DNA of 64,000 bases from Kriegella sp963975415 (GCF_963975415.1 NZ_CAXBGN010000003.1:310001-374000), one strand, 5' to 3'. Shown: positions 1-9,493, numbered from the stretch's first letter. Program-made: numbers and translations. The notes: a model not told the origin generated them from the sequence alone.

Positions 1-1845
1 GATGTCAAAGAAAAAAAGGAAACGGCAGTGCAGAGTCCTGATGGTCGCTATGTGCTGAGTTTTAAAATTGATGAAGAAAGGGGTCCCACCTATAATGTCA
101 GCTTTATGGGGAAAGAAGTTATCGGTACTTCGGGACTGGGTTTTGAAATGGGGGCTGCACAAAGTACCACAGCCGATATTCGAATCGATAAAATCGAAAC
201 GAATGCAGTGGATTCTAGCTGGAAACCTGTTTATGGTGAAAGAAACGAATATCTTGACAAATATCACGAAGCATTGATTGTATTAACCGGTGAGGGTACC
301 ACATATAATCTCAGAATTCGCGCTTACAACGAAGGGGTAGCGTTTCGATATGAATTTCCACAACCCGAAGGTAAGATAGTAAAAGAACGTACTGAATTTT
401 CGTTGTCTCCTTCGGCAACAGCCTGGGCCTCTTTAAGAGCCCAAAGTCCAATAGAAAAAATTAAAGTTTCAGAAATTGATTCGGTGGTTGAAAGACCTTT
501 ATTGATGCAGCTAGATGAATCTTTATTTGCTGCCATCGGGGAAGCTGCTTTGGTTGATTATGCACGAATGAAATTTATGGGGAAGTCGGGTCGGCCGGGG
601 ACCTTGGTATCCCAATTGGACAGTGAGGTGAATCTTGGGGGTGTGGTAGATAAGACCCCATGGCGTTTTGTAATGGCGGGAGAAACCCCAGGGGAATTAC
701 TAGAGAATAATTATTTGCTGTTGAACTTGAATGAACCGAATAAAATTGAAAATACTTCATGGATAAAACCGGGAAAAGTAATACGGGAAACAACACTTAC
801 CACACAAGGCGGTATGGCCTGTGTAGATTTTGCGGTCAAACATAATCTTCAATATATAGAGTTTGATGCCGGTTGGTATGGCAATGAATACGATGATGCA
901 TCAGATGCCACGACCATAACGGTCGATCCAAAGCGCTCTAAAGGACCACTCGATTTGTTGAGTGTTATAGATTATGCGCGTAGCAAAGATATAGGCGTCA
1001 TTTTGTATGTAAATAGAAGAGCACTGGAAAAACAATTGGATGAAGTACTCCCCCTTTTGAAGTCATGGGGCGTTAGCGGTATCAAATATGGTTTTGTAAA
1101 CGTTGGCTCGCAAGAGTGGACAAGTTGGCTCCACGATGCGGTGCGTAAAGCTGCCGATCATGGTTTGATGATCGATGTTCATGATGAATACCGGCCTACG
1201 GGTTATTCGAGAACGTATCCCAATTATATGACCCAAGAAGGTATTCGTGGCGACGAGGAGTCTCCTGATAATTCGATGGTCACAAAAACGCTATTTACAA
1301 GAATGATTGCCGGCGCCGGCGATCATACAAATTGCTATTTTGCACCTCGGGTCGATGAAAAGATGGGCTCTCATGCCTCACAATTGGCAAAAGCCGTTTG
1401 CATTTATAGTCCATGGCAATTTTTATATTGGTACGATCGTCCTGAGGGTTCAAAACCAGAAGAAGAGGGTGCCGGGGGTAGCAAAGATTTTATTCAGGAA
1501 GTGCCTGAACTCAAATTTTTTGACGCTTTGCCTACGGTCTGGGACGATACCAAGGTTGTTGACGGATATCCCGGCAAATATGCCATTGTGGCAAGAAAAA
1601 GTGGAAGTGATTGGTTTGTTGGCGCTATTAATGGCGATGATGAAAGAACGGTCGCTATATCTTTTGATTTTCTGGATGATGATAAAACCTACGAAGCCAC
1701 AATTTATACAGATGATGCGGGCAGTACCACGGTTACTAAAGTTTCTATTGCAAATAAAAACATAATGGCAACCGATGTTGGTGATTTTAAATTACTGCCC
1801 AAAAACGGTTTGGCGATTCATTTAAAAATTGCGGACAAAAATTAG
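1..1845 (+). CDS. Glycoside hydrolase family 97 (alpha-glucosidase/alpha-galactosidase type), 5' end cut by window edge
   Basis: The reading frame is open from base 1 (D-V-K-E-K...). The GTG at 28 is therefore probably internal, and the signal peptide with the first residues lies outside the window. The first ~250 codons resemble the GH97 N-terminal beta-sandwich (SPDGRYVLSF, then YNLRIRAYNEGVAFRYEF). A TIM barrel follows with the family segments YIEFDAGWYG (near 860), HDEYRPTGYSRTYPN (near 1180) and MTQEGIRGDEE (near 1230-1260), the last holding the glutamates of the active site and calcium site in known members. After GIK (near 1080) the sequence reads YGF, so glycine stands where retaining members, as I recall them, carry the nucleophilic aspartate; that points to the inverting branch. 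Likely a periplasmic exo-acting glycosidase, followed 57 bp later by a fucosidase on the same strand. Confidence 0.9.
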   Translation, partial: DVKEKKETAVQSPDGRYVLSFKIDEERGPTYNVSFMGKEVIGTSGLGFEMGAAQSTTADIRIDKIETNAVDSSWKPVYGERNEYLDKYHEALIVLTGEGTTYNLRIRAYNEGVAFRYEFPQPEGKIVKERTEFSLSPSATAWASLRAQSPIEKIKVSEIDSVVERPLLMQLDESLFAAIGEAALVDYARMKFMGKSGRPGTLVSQLDSEVNLGGVVDKTPWRFVMAGETPGELLENNYLLLNLNEPNKIENTSWIKPGKVIRETTLTTQGGMACVDFAVKHNLQYIEFDAGWYGNEYDDASDATTITVDPKRSKGPLDLLSVIDYARSKDIGVILYVNRRALEKQLDEVLPLLKSWGVSGIKYGFVNVGSQEWTSWLHDAVRKAADHGLMIDVHDEYRPTGYSRTYPNYMTQEGIRGDEESPDNSMVTKTLFTRMIAGAGDHTNCYFAPRVDEKMGSHASQLAKAVCIYSPWQFLYWYDRPEGSKPEEEGAGGSKDFIQEVPELKFFDALPTVWDDTKVVDGYPGKYAIVARKSGSDWFVGAINGDDERTVAISFDFLDDDKTYEATIYTDDAGSTTVTKVSIANKNIMATDVGDFKLLPKNGLAIHLKIADKN

Positions 1846-1902
1846 TATTGTTATGTCCCTCCTTGGAATACGAACGATACAAAACTTCAAGTTGATAATA
1901 GA

Positions 1903-3408
1903 ATGAAATTTATAAGCCAACATTATCTTTTAATTGTTCTTTTAGGATTGCTCTTTTCTTGCAATGATTCTGAAAATAAACTCAATAAATCTAACATTGA
2001 ACTTGCTAAACCAAGTGCAAAACAACTTGCGTTTGCCGATTGGGAGGTAGGTGCGTTTTTGCACTTTGGCTTAAATGTATTCACAGGGCAGGAACATGGT
2101 GACGGAAAGGAGTCACCGCAACAGTTCAATCCAACGGAGTTGGACGCGGAACAATGGGTCTTGGCGGCAAAGGCCTTGGGAGCAAAATATGCTTGTTTGA
2201 CGGTGAGGCATGAGGGTGGCTTTTGTTTGTGGCCATCAAAAACTACCGATTACACCATTGCTAATAGTCCATATAAAAACGGAAACGGTGATATTGCCCG
2301 GGAGTTTGTTGACGCTTGTCGTAAGCACGATATGAAAATTGGGTTTTATCATACATCAAGTCATGATGCCCATGCTGGATTGAGCTGGTACGACGGTTAT
2401 ATAGGCTGGGCCGATAATCGCGATTCTTTAATGAATATAGCATTTAAAAGACCGGGGCTAAAAGAAAGATATAAACAAGTGCAACAAGAACAAATGCGCG
2501 AATTACTAACTGATTATGGCCCTATCGATTTTATGTGGTCCGATCACTGGGGGGCACCGGGCACTGAGGATATTTGGAACCCTATTACCGATTTAGTAGC
2601 CGATTTACAACCCAATATGGTTTTTATGGGACCTGAAACATGGGTGCCCGGCAATGAATCGGGTCTTGTGGTATATCCTATGTGGAATGCCGTAAGTACA
2701 ATTGATGGCACGAATTATAGCCGACCTGCGGCAAATTCAAAAGATGCATCGGTTGAAAATGACTATGGACTATTGGAAACGGAAGTTAGAACAGGAAATC
2801 CGTATGGTAAGTTCTGGCGTGTGCGGGAATGCACTACTCATTGGGCTTTTCATGAAGGTGGCTGGTTTTGGCATCCAGAGGTTACGCTGCCGCGTTCGTT
2901 GTCGGAACATGTAGACCTGTACTATAGAACAGTGGGGCTAGGTGCCAATACTATCATTAATCTTCCTCCTGATAATCGAGGGCTGATTCCTGATACAATC
3001 GTTACGGCAGCCAAGATGTTCGGAGATGAAATTAAAAAACGGTTTTCTTACCCTATTGCCGAATGCGATTCAGTCAAAAAGGGAAATGTTATAGAACTTA
3101 AATGGGAGAACACGAAGACAATAAACACAGTTGTCCTAATGGAAAATATCGCCAACGGACAACGAATAGCAAAATATACCTTGGAAGCTTTTGTTGAAGG
3201 TTTTTGGGTGGTGTTGGAGCCGGTAAACCATTTTTCCATTGCAGACCCACCATATAATCCTAATCCTGGTTATGAGACAATTGGCCATAAAAAAATAGAT
3301 AGGGTGGTGTCTGTAAAGACAAACCGTCTTAGGTTTCGTTGTCTGAAATCAGTAGTGGGAGTGCCGGAAATAAGAAAAATGCAGGTTTTTAATATTGACC
3401 ATTTTTGA
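1903..3408 (+). CDS. Alpha-L-fucosidase, glycoside hydrolase family 29, lipoprotein
   Basis: A 501-residue lipoprotein with signal peptide and lipobox ending LLFSC (Cys20). The GH29 catalytic barrel starts near residue 43 with DWEVGAFLHFGLNVF. It continues through YACLTVRHEGGFCLWPS and ends its core with YGPIDFMWSDHWG, where Asp214 sits in the position of the family nucleophile. The acid/base residue of GH29 is poorly conserved and I do not assign it. The C-terminal ~120 residues look like a beta-sandwich. It would release terminal alpha-L-fucose from algal or glycoprotein glycans in the periplasm or at the cell surface. It lies 57 bp behind the GH97 gene and is probably co-transcribed with it; no SusC/SusD pair is visible in the window. 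Confidence 0.9.
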   Translation: MKFISQHYLLIVLLGLLFSCNDSENKLNKSNIELAKPSAKQLAFADWEVGAFLHFGLNVFTGQEHGDGKESPQQFNPTELDAEQWVLAAKALGAKYACLTVRHEGGFCLWPSKTTDYTIANSPYKNGNGDIAREFVDACRKHDMKIGFYHTSSHDAHAGLSWYDGYIGWADNRDSLMNIAFKRPGLKERYKQVQQEQMRELLTDYGPIDFMWSDHWGAPGTEDIWNPITDLVADLQPNMVFMGPETWVPGNESGLVVYPMWNAVSTIDGTNYSRPAANSKDASVENDYGLLETEVRTGNPYGKFWRVRECTTHWAFHEGGWFWHPEVTLPRSLSEHVDLYYRTVGLGANTIINLPPDNRGLIPDTIVTAAKMFGDEIKKRFSYPIAECDSVKKGNVIELKWENTKTINTVVLMENIANGQRIAKYTLEAFVEGFWVVLEPVNHFSIADPPYNPNPGYETIGHKKIDRVVSVKTNRLRFRCLKSVVGVPEIRKMQVFNIDHF

Positions 3409-3546
3409 ATAAATTCCACTCCATTTAATAATCACGTCGAGTAATAATGGCTTTGCTTTATTATATCATATCCACTAATTTAACCTGACATTAGAATTTT
3501 AATATCCAAATTTATACTTTGTATAATCCTAAAAGAGAAATAGTTT

Positions 3547-3987
3547 ATGTTTGAACTTACCTATGAATCACAGGCTATTGATAAATTGACTTCTGTCGAT
3601 ATAGCAAATATACTAGAAGAGGCCAGAAGTTTTAACGATGGGCATGACATCACAGGTTGCCTTGTTTTCTACAATAAAAAGTTTATCCAAATTTTAGAGG
3701 GGAAACGTCAAGAGGTTCAAGAACTCTATGCTAAAATTAAAAAGGATAAGCGTCACGGGGAAGTAAAACTCGTTTCGGAAGACACTATTGAAGAAAGAAC
3801 ATTTCCTAAATGGGGCATGGCCTATTATCCTATAAGTGATGAAAATATGAGTAAATCAGAGTTGCAACAGTTTCGCGCAAATTTAAAGTTATTGGCTGAT
3901 TTTGCACAGCCTACGAGTGCCACGACCTTGCTTTTTTGGAAAAAGGTCAAATTGCTTGTTCTGGAATCTCCCGATAATCAATTATAG
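3547..3987 (+). CDS. BLUF-domain blue-light sensor (stand-alone)
   Basis: A 146-residue protein. The first ~95 residues form a BLUF (FAD-binding blue-light) domain. Key residues sit at Tyr6, Asn30, Gln48, Trp89 and Met91. Their spacing from the tyrosine (24, 42, 83, 85) equals that of Tyr21, Asn45, Gln63, Trp104 and Met106 in AppA, so the photocycle should be intact. The remaining ~50 residues are a short C-terminal cap with no recognisable output domain, so the protein would signal by protein-protein contact. It is a single gene between the glycosidases and a CsbD-like gene; no partner is evident from the neighbourhood. Confidence 0.92.
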   Translation: MFELTYESQAIDKLTSVDIANILEEARSFNDGHDITGCLVFYNKKFIQILEGKRQEVQELYAKIKKDKRHGEVKLVSEDTIEERTFPKWGMAYYPISDENMSKSELQQFRANLKLLADFAQPTSATTLLFWKKVKLLVLESPDNQL

Positions 3988-4115
3988 CTGTTGGGTTGGT
4001 TAAGGGTTGTATTTCCAGTAGGTTAGGGCTCTTTTGCGGCAATCTTAAAATCAGATAGGATACACTTCGATTTTTTAAAACGATACTTTTAAGGATATAA
4101 TCCTAAAAAATAATA

Positions 4116-4388
4116 GTGATGAACACTGATAATAAAAGACATTTCGCGGATGATTTGGATCAGGGTGGCCATGAAGGTTCAAATAATTCAAGTGGCGATT
4201 TAAACCAATATACGGAACTTGCCGATAAATGGAACGCCATACAGGAAGCCTATGTTGAAGCTTATCCTGAATTGGATGTTGAAGACCTTTATTTCGAAAG
4301 CGGGGGATTTGAAGGTATTCTTGAGAAAATAGCAAAAGTACGAAAGACATCGGTAAAAGAAATCCGTACTGAAATTCAAAAATGGTAA
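4116..4388 (+). CDS. Small CsbD-like stress protein
   Basis: A 90-residue soluble, acidic protein. The C-terminal ~55 residues (ADKWNAIQEAYVEAYPELDV, then DLYFESGGFEGILEKIAKV and a KEIRTEI end) follow the pattern of flavobacterial CsbD/YjbJ-like proteins: a tryptophan followed by a short helix, a (L/V)xxxDLxxExG motif, then a K-T-x-E-E-I-like helix. The N-terminal ~30 residues are polar and probably disordered. CsbD proteins are general-stress proteins of unknown mechanism. The start may be either of two adjacent ATGs. The family call is by pattern only; it could also be an unrelated small helical protein. Confidence 0.65.
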   Translation: MMNTDNKRHFADDLDQGGHEGSNNSSGDLNQYTELADKWNAIQEAYVEAYPELDVEDLYFESGGFEGILEKIAKVRKTSVKEIRTEIQKW

Positions 4389-4456
4389 CAATAAACGACC
4401 GGTTAAAAGTCTTTGTGATATAGAAATCAAATAGAGGTTTTGTGTTTTTATTTCCA

Positions 4457-5195
4457 TTAAATCGTAAGAGAAGAATCCTGAACGATAAGACTGGTTTTGA
4501 TTTCTACGATCTTTGTAATTACGCCAGGTTTTGGGTCTTCAATTTCTTCGATTAGAAATTTAACGGCAGTGCGCTCAATTCTGTTTCCGGGCTGATCGCC
4601 TGTAGTCAAGTTCGGCTGTACAATTGTTGAATTTACCGAATTACTAAAACCGACTACAGCAATTTCCTCTGGAATTCTTATTTTAAATCTGTGGAATACT
4701 TTGATAGCACCTATGGCGGCGTTGTCTGTTATGGCAAACTTTTTCATATTTAAAAGTATATTAGTGAAACGTCTGCCGTGAGACAACGATATGTCTTCGG
4801 TACTTAGAATTATTTTTTCCCGAACTATGAAGGCCATAGAGTTCTAGGGTCCGCAAATAACCCTCATATCTTTTCTCGGAATTATGGGGATTTTCAGTCT
4901 CTTTTATCATAGCAATTCGCTGTTTGCCAAGTTCTATAAGTTGTTCAACAGCATTAAAGGCAGCTTCCTTTTCATTGATTACGATTTGGGTGTAGGGTAC
5001 CTTATTCGAAACTTTATCGAACAAGACCACGGGTATCCTGTTTAAGGTTGGCAATACTTCGTCTATTTTGGTAGTCTTTCTGGTCAATGACATTAAAATT
5101 TCATCTATCCCGAATTGAGACATGGTATTCAACATCTCTATTTGTTTGGCCTCATTATTATTAGACTCTGATATAATGACCTGATAACCAATAAA
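4457..5195 (-). pseudogene. LacI-family regulator remnant: HTH end missing, one frameshift
   Basis: Two overlapping minus-strand frames together make the ligand-binding part of a LacI/GalR-type repressor. The upstream frame runs from 5195 (GYQVIISESNNNEAKQIEML, then a segment reading VVLFDKV) to about 4820, ending in ELYGLHS. The downstream frame picks up as KIILSTEDISLSHGRRF and runs through FAITDNAAIGAIKVF and IAVVGFSN to the stop at 4457. Joining them needs a single frameshift near 4820. Upstream of Gly-Tyr at ~5189 the frame hits a stop at 5196-5198, so the ~75-residue N-terminal helix-turn-helix and hinge are absent. A repressor without an HTH cannot bind DNA, hence pseudogene. It lies beside a second regulator remnant. 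Confidence 0.82.
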
Positions 5196-5231
5196 TCAAT
5201 TTTTTAACTAAAACAACAATTACTGTCTAAG

Positions 5232-5688
5232 ATGACCAGTGATATTCTGAAATACAGATTTAAAGATGGGCTTCCGCAAGAATTCGAAATCGTAAAGTTT
5301 GGCGAACTGTTTCCATATTTTTCTAAAGACCTGACCTCCCTGAATAGAACCGAATGCTACCAAATTATTTGGTTTTAAAAAGGAACCCGTACCCATTGGT
5401 TGACTTTAACCCCATACGCATTGAGCATAATACTCTTCTCTTTTTAGGTAAAAATAGCGTACAGTGTTTTGATGATAAAGCTGCCATCGATGGAATTGTA
5501 CCTTTCTTTACTGATGGTTTTTCTGAAAGTCGGAGGCAGATACAAAATTTCTAAGAAGTAATTTCTTGTTTAACGCCCTACACGCGAGTTCTACTATCGA
5601 AGCACGGGAATTGACCCCGATTTTCGCCAACTTCTTTCAGCTAATGGAGATTGAAGTAAAAAAACTATTTGCCGAATTTTTTGATTGA
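5232..5688 (+). pseudogene. AraC-family regulator remnant: cupin part in three frames, HTH missing
   Basis: Three consecutive plus-strand frames read like the N-terminal sensor of an AraC-type regulator. Frame 1 starts at ATG 5232 (MTSDILKYRFKDGLPQEFEI ... ECYQIIWF, stop). Frame 2 continues as LVDFNPIRIEHNTLLFLGKN ... FFTDGFSES. Frame 3 runs KSEADTKFLRSNFLFNALHA ... LMEIEVKKLFAEFFD and stops at 5686-5688. The order fits flavobacterial AraC proteins (H-x-I-W-F, then a cupin, then a linker helix). At least two frameshifts are needed, and the ~100-residue C-terminal double HTH is not present before the next gene. It is divergent from the neighbouring LacI remnant. Confidence 0.75.
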
Positions 5689-5741
5689 GCGAATAGAAAC
5701 CCTATTCTAATCGCTTAATTTTTTTCCAGTAAATTTATCGA

Positions 5742-6344
5742 ATGAAAAAGATCCTAATTCTGTTTGCTCATCCTAAATTTGAGAAGTCTAGGGCAAATTT
5801 GGCGCTAATCGATCGCATCAAGGGTATCGATGGCATAACTTTTCATGATTTATATGAAAAATATCCCAATTTCCATATTGATGTCCCGGTAGAACAGGCC
5901 TTGCTGGCTCATCACGATGTGATTATTTGGCATCATCCGTTCTATTGGTATAGTTGTCCACCCTTAATGAAACAATGGATAGATATGGTGCTGGAGTTCA
6001 ATTGGGCTTATGGACCAAAAGGTAGCGCATTACATTCAAAAACCTGTTTAAATGTAATTACAACAGGTGGTTCTTTAGAGGTGTACTGTTCAGAAGGGTA
6101 TAACAGCTTTACCGTTGCTCAATTTTTAAGACCTTTTGAGCAAACGGCTAGATTGTGTGGTATGGTGTATTACCCTCCTTTTGCTGTGATGGGTACTCAT
6201 AATTTGAACGATGAAAAACTGACTGAATACGCCAATAATTATGGCAAACTAATTGAACTACTAAAAACTGATTTATCGGTTGAAGATTCTGAAGGATGTT
6301 CATTTTTGAATGATATTCCACAACTTAAACAAGTCGCATCATGA
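5742..6344 (+). CDS. kefF: KefF-type NAD(P)H quinone oxidoreductase (flavodoxin fold)
   Basis: A 200-residue flavodoxin-like protein (KefF/MdaB/NQO family). It opens with the first beta-strand and FMN-binding turn (ILILFAHPKFEKSRAN). The family signature IIWHHPFYWYSCPPLMKQWI follows near residues 65-85, then a GPKGSALHSKT loop and TTGGS. These proteins bind FMN and reduce quinones or electrophiles; in enterobacteria KefF is the cytosolic activating subunit of the KefC potassium channel. The stop overlaps the start of the kefC-like gene by 4 bp (ATGA), which supports that pairing directly. Confidence 0.88.
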   Translation: MKKILILFAHPKFEKSRANLALIDRIKGIDGITFHDLYEKYPNFHIDVPVEQALLAHHDVIIWHHPFYWYSCPPLMKQWIDMVLEFNWAYGPKGSALHSKTCLNVITTGGSLEVYCSEGYNSFTVAQFLRPFEQTARLCGMVYYPPFAVMGTHNLNDEKLTEYANNYGKLIELLKTDLSVEDSEGCSFLNDIPQLKQVAS

Positions 6345-8230
6345 CGGGAGGATTACTCTTTCAAGCCATAGTATTTTTGGCGGGGGCGATTATATGTGTG
6401 TCCATTGCTAAGCGATTTGGTCTAAGTTCCGTTATCGGTTATTTATTGGCAGGGGTCTTAATCGGACCGTATGTATTAGGTTTCATTGGAGCCGAAGGTC
6501 AAGATATTCTTCATTTTGCAGAGTTTGGTGTGGTCATGATGTTGTTTTTAATAGGACTGGAAATAGAGCCTAAAAACTTCTGGAACATGCGAAAAACCAT
6601 TTTAGGTTTGGGTTGTATCCAGGTGGGGCTGACCATGGGATTCACTTATGTTTTTTTCACCATTATGGGGTTTGAATGGAAGGTGTCACTGGTAATCGCT
6701 ATGGCTGTTGCCCTATCTTCTACGGCTATTGCCATGCAAACTATAAAAGAAAAAGGCTTGATGGATACTACGTTCGGTTCATCGGCATTTTCAATTCTGT
6801 TATTTCAAGATATTATAGTCATTTTTATGCTTGGTGCACTTCCGCTATTATCAAATACTTCAGCCGCACCAAATACCGACGATCACAGCGCTACTGGAAG
6901 TTTGATACAAAGTTTGCCTTTAGGGTTACAGACACTAGCGATTATTCTATCTGTTGTTTTAATTATTCTGGCGGGACGTTACTTGATCGTACCAATGCTA
7001 AGAAAAGTGGCTAAAACGAGTGTTAGGGAACTTCTCATTGCAGCAGCGTTTTTGATTGTTTTCGGAATTTCTTTTTTAATGGAGTTTGTTGGTTTGAGTC
7101 CGGCTTTAGGGGCGTTTTTAGGTGGTGTAGTACTATCGAACAGCGAATTCAAGCATGAATTGGAAAGCACTCTAGAACCATTTAAAAACTTGCTTTTGGG
7201 TTTGTTTTTTATGGCGGTCGGGGCTTCCATTAATTTCGTTGTCATCGCCAAAAGTCCATTGACGATTGGCGGTATTTTAATTGCCATTATTCTCTTAAAA
7301 GCATTGGTTTTATTTATCACTGCTCAAGTTTTTAAGCTAAAACTAGACCAAAAATTATTGCTTACATTTAGTTTGGCCCAAGTTGGTGAATTCGCTTTTG
7401 TGCTCTTATCCTTTGCCTTTCAATTAAATATCTTAGATCAAGAAACAATAGATGTGATGTTGGTGATTACCGCTCTATCCATGTCACTGACCCCAATAAT
7501 CGGCATCATCAATGAACGATTGATTTTGCCAAAAGTGGGTACCAAAGAATCGATAAAGCGGCCTATGGATCATATTGCAAAATCCCATAAAATAATACTT
7601 GTCGGTTTTGGGCATTTTGGAAGTACTGTAGGACGGTTTTTGCGTTCTCATGGTGTAGAAGCTACTATCTTGGATCAAGATTCCAACCGCGTAGATTTTC
7701 TGCGGAAAATGGGGTTTGAGGTGTATTATGGTGATGCCACTCGAGTAGATTTGTTGGAGTCTGCTGGAATTGCCGAAGCTAAAATATTAATATGTGCCAT
7801 TGACAATCCGAACGTTACCAGACAAGTTTCGAAATTGGTAAAGGAAAAATATCCTCATGTCGAGCTTATGATTCGTGCCAAGAACCGATATGACGCCTAT
7901 GATCTTTTGAATATGGGAATAGAAAACATATATCGGGAATCACTGGATACTTCTTTAACCTTGGCAAAAGATGTGCTGAGTAAAATGGGATTCCGAAAAT
8001 ATACCTTGAATAGGCAAGTACAAAATTTTATCAAATATGATGAAGAAAGTATAAGGCGTTTGGCTAAGGAACCAAAAAGGGGCGATGAGTATATTTTCAA
8101 AGCACGTAAAGAGTTGGAAGAACAAGAAAGGTTACTCGACGACGACTTTAAAAGAGGTATTGTCGATTTGGATAATCATTGGGACAGCGAACATATACGG
8201 AAAGCCTTGAATACAAAAGTGAAAAACTAG
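6341..8230 (+). CDS. kefC: KefB/KefC-type potassium:proton antiporter (CPA2 family)
   Basis: A 629-residue inner-membrane protein. Residues ~1-385 are about a dozen hydrophobic helices of the CPA2 cation:proton antiporter fold (IGYLLAGVLIGPYVLG, VALSSTAIAMQT, SPALGAFLGGVVLSNS). After ~415 comes a cytosolic RCK/TrkA-N Rossmann domain with G422-x-G424-x-x-G427 and DQDSNRVDFLRKMGFEVYYG for nucleotide binding, then a charged helical tail. Such KefB/C systems export potassium and acidify the cytoplasm when electrophiles are sensed through glutathione adducts or related ligands. Translational coupling to the upstream KefF-like subunit supports the same role here. Whether it uses glutathione in this group is unknown. 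Confidence 0.92.
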   Translation: MTGGLLFQAIVFLAGAIICVSIAKRFGLSSVIGYLLAGVLIGPYVLGFIGAEGQDILHFAEFGVVMMLFLIGLEIEPKNFWNMRKTILGLGCIQVGLTMGFTYVFFTIMGFEWKVSLVIAMAVALSSTAIAMQTIKEKGLMDTTFGSSAFSILLFQDIIVIFMLGALPLLSNTSAAPNTDDHSATGSLIQSLPLGLQTLAIILSVVLIILAGRYLIVPMLRKVAKTSVRELLIAAAFLIVFGISFLMEFVGLSPALGAFLGGVVLSNSEFKHELESTLEPFKNLLLGLFFMAVGASINFVVIAKSPLTIGGILIAIILLKALVLFITAQVFKLKLDQKLLLTFSLAQVGEFAFVLLSFAFQLNILDQETIDVMLVITALSMSLTPIIGIINERLILPKVGTKESIKRPMDHIAKSHKIILVGFGHFGSTVGRFLRSHGVEATILDQDSNRVDFLRKMGFEVYYGDATRVDLLESAGIAEAKILICAIDNPNVTRQVSKLVKEKYPHVELMIRAKNRYDAYDLLNMGIENIYRESLDTSLTLAKDVLSKMGFRKYTLNRQVQNFIKYDEESIRRLAKEPKRGDEYIFKARKELEEQERLLDDDFKRGIVDLDNHWDSEHIRKALNTKVKN

Positions 8231-8387
8231 CATTTCTTACCTCTTCTTAAGAATGTTTCAAAAAAAATCATAAATCGCAGTAACATAAATCATGAAAATT
8301 TCCGCTGACGTTTTCGCATTACGTCGTCACAACACCAACAAAAACGTTTAATTTTTACTCCATTCAAAAAACTAGAAAAGAAGATTT

Positions 8388-8765
8388 ATGAACCTATCGG
8401 AAAACAAAGCAAATGCAATAGCATTTTATAAAACTGCATATCTTGGCAGTCCAAAGGAAGCAATTGCGAAATATGTCGGGGAAGAATATATTCAACACAA
8501 TCCGATGGTGGCAAATGGCACGGCGGGATTCATCGAATATTTTGAAAGGATGCAAAATGAATATCCCCAAAAATCAATTGAATTCGTGCGGTGTATTGCC
8601 GAAGGAAATCTAGTGGCTCTACACACGCATCAAATATGGCCTGATAATGATGAGTACGTCACCATGGACTTTTTCCGATTTGATGACAAAGGAAAAATTT
8701 GCGAGCATTGGGATTCGATTCAACAGATTCCCAAAACTTCGGAAAACAAGAACAAAATGTATTAA
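8388..8765 (+). CDS. SnoaL-like / NTF2-fold protein
   Basis: A 125-residue single-domain protein with the NTF2/SnoaL cone-fold pattern: an N-terminal helix (NKANAIAFYKTAYLG), then YIQHNPMVANGTAGFIEYF, then the strand pairs NLVALHTHQIW and MDFFRFDDKGKICEHWDSIQ. This H-N-P ... E-H-W-D pattern is common in 'ester cyclase' or 'nuclear transport factor 2' annotated proteins of Bacteroidota. The substrate is unknown and cannot be inferred from the sequence. It is a single gene, convergent with the following VOC gene. Confidence 0.8.
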   Translation: MNLSENKANAIAFYKTAYLGSPKEAIAKYVGEEYIQHNPMVANGTAGFIEYFERMQNEYPQKSIEFVRCIAEGNLVALHTHQIWPDNDEYVTMDFFRFDDKGKICEHWDSIQQIPKTSENKNKMY

Positions 8766-8776
8766 AAAAGAGGTTC

Positions 8777-9175
8777 TTAATTGTTACTGTTCACCATCCA
8801 GTTAATGCCGAAGTTGTCGGTACACCTTCCGAAGTAACCCCATTCACGTTCTCGAAAGTTATGGTGTACTTGGCCACCACTCGATAGGTTCTCAAAAAGT
8901 ATTTTCGCTTCTTCCTTATTTCCAACCTCGACACTCATGTGAATTTGGTTGCCGTGGTTGATGGGAGTGTCAGGAGCTGCATCGTACGCCATAAAATGTA
9001 CGTTCTTGCCCTTAAGTTCCGCATGTTGTAGCTTTTGGCGAAATGATTCCGGAACATCAATTTTCTTGTCCTCATACGTTTGCCGATTTTTAATTTCCGC
9101 ATTGAAAAGATTTGCATAATAATTGAGTGCTTCTAAACAATTGCCATTAAAAGAGAGATAAGCTTGTACTTTCAT
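8777..9175 (-). CDS. VOC-family protein, PhnB/glyoxalase-like
   Basis: A 132-residue protein starting MKVQAYLSFNGNCLEALNYY. The ATG at 9175 is preferred over an in-frame ATG at 9208, because homologues begin with this beta-strand. It has the two beta-alpha-beta modules of the PhnB-like VOC fold: the FNGNCxEAxxxY motif, HMSVEVGNKEEAKILFENLS, and a C-terminal WGYFGRCTDNFGINW strand. Many members are annotated as 3-demethylubiquinone methyltransferase-like by old nomenclature, but they lack that function. The true substrate is unknown. Confidence 0.85.
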   Translation of the reverse strand: MKVQAYLSFNGNCLEALNYYANLFNAEIKNRQTYEDKKIDVPESFRQKLQHAELKGKNVHFMAYDAAPDTPINHGNQIHMSVEVGNKEEAKILFENLSSGGQVHHNFREREWGYFGRCTDNFGINWMVNSNN

Positions 9176-9493
9176 AATGATTTGTTTTTGGCAATATAAG
9201 CGATACACCCCTATAACAGTTGTTTGAAAAAATCAAGTTTTGACGCTAAAAAGATCAGTAGGGTTAGTGACAGATATTTCTCGGCTTGCTTATATCATTT
9301 TGCGCACTTTGACACCGGGGCAAATGGTTTTCCGCTTCATTTACAATTGAATCAATAAATTGTTGAATACCGATAATTGATTGACGACTATCTTTTTAGT
9401 TTCGTTAATGAGATGTTTTTTAAGGAAGCATAAACGCTTCTGAATCTCAGAAGATGAATTATTTAGAAATGTAAAATTGTAAAAACAGTTATT

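Noticed and set aside
1307..1765. 152-residue frame inside the GH97 gene
   Set aside because: It lies in another frame of a well-supported glycosidase gene and has no family character.
8292..8351. 19-codon frame starting MKISADVFAL before the SnoaL-like gene
   Set aside because: Short, with no supporting promoter or ribosome site and no hairpin; most likely chance.
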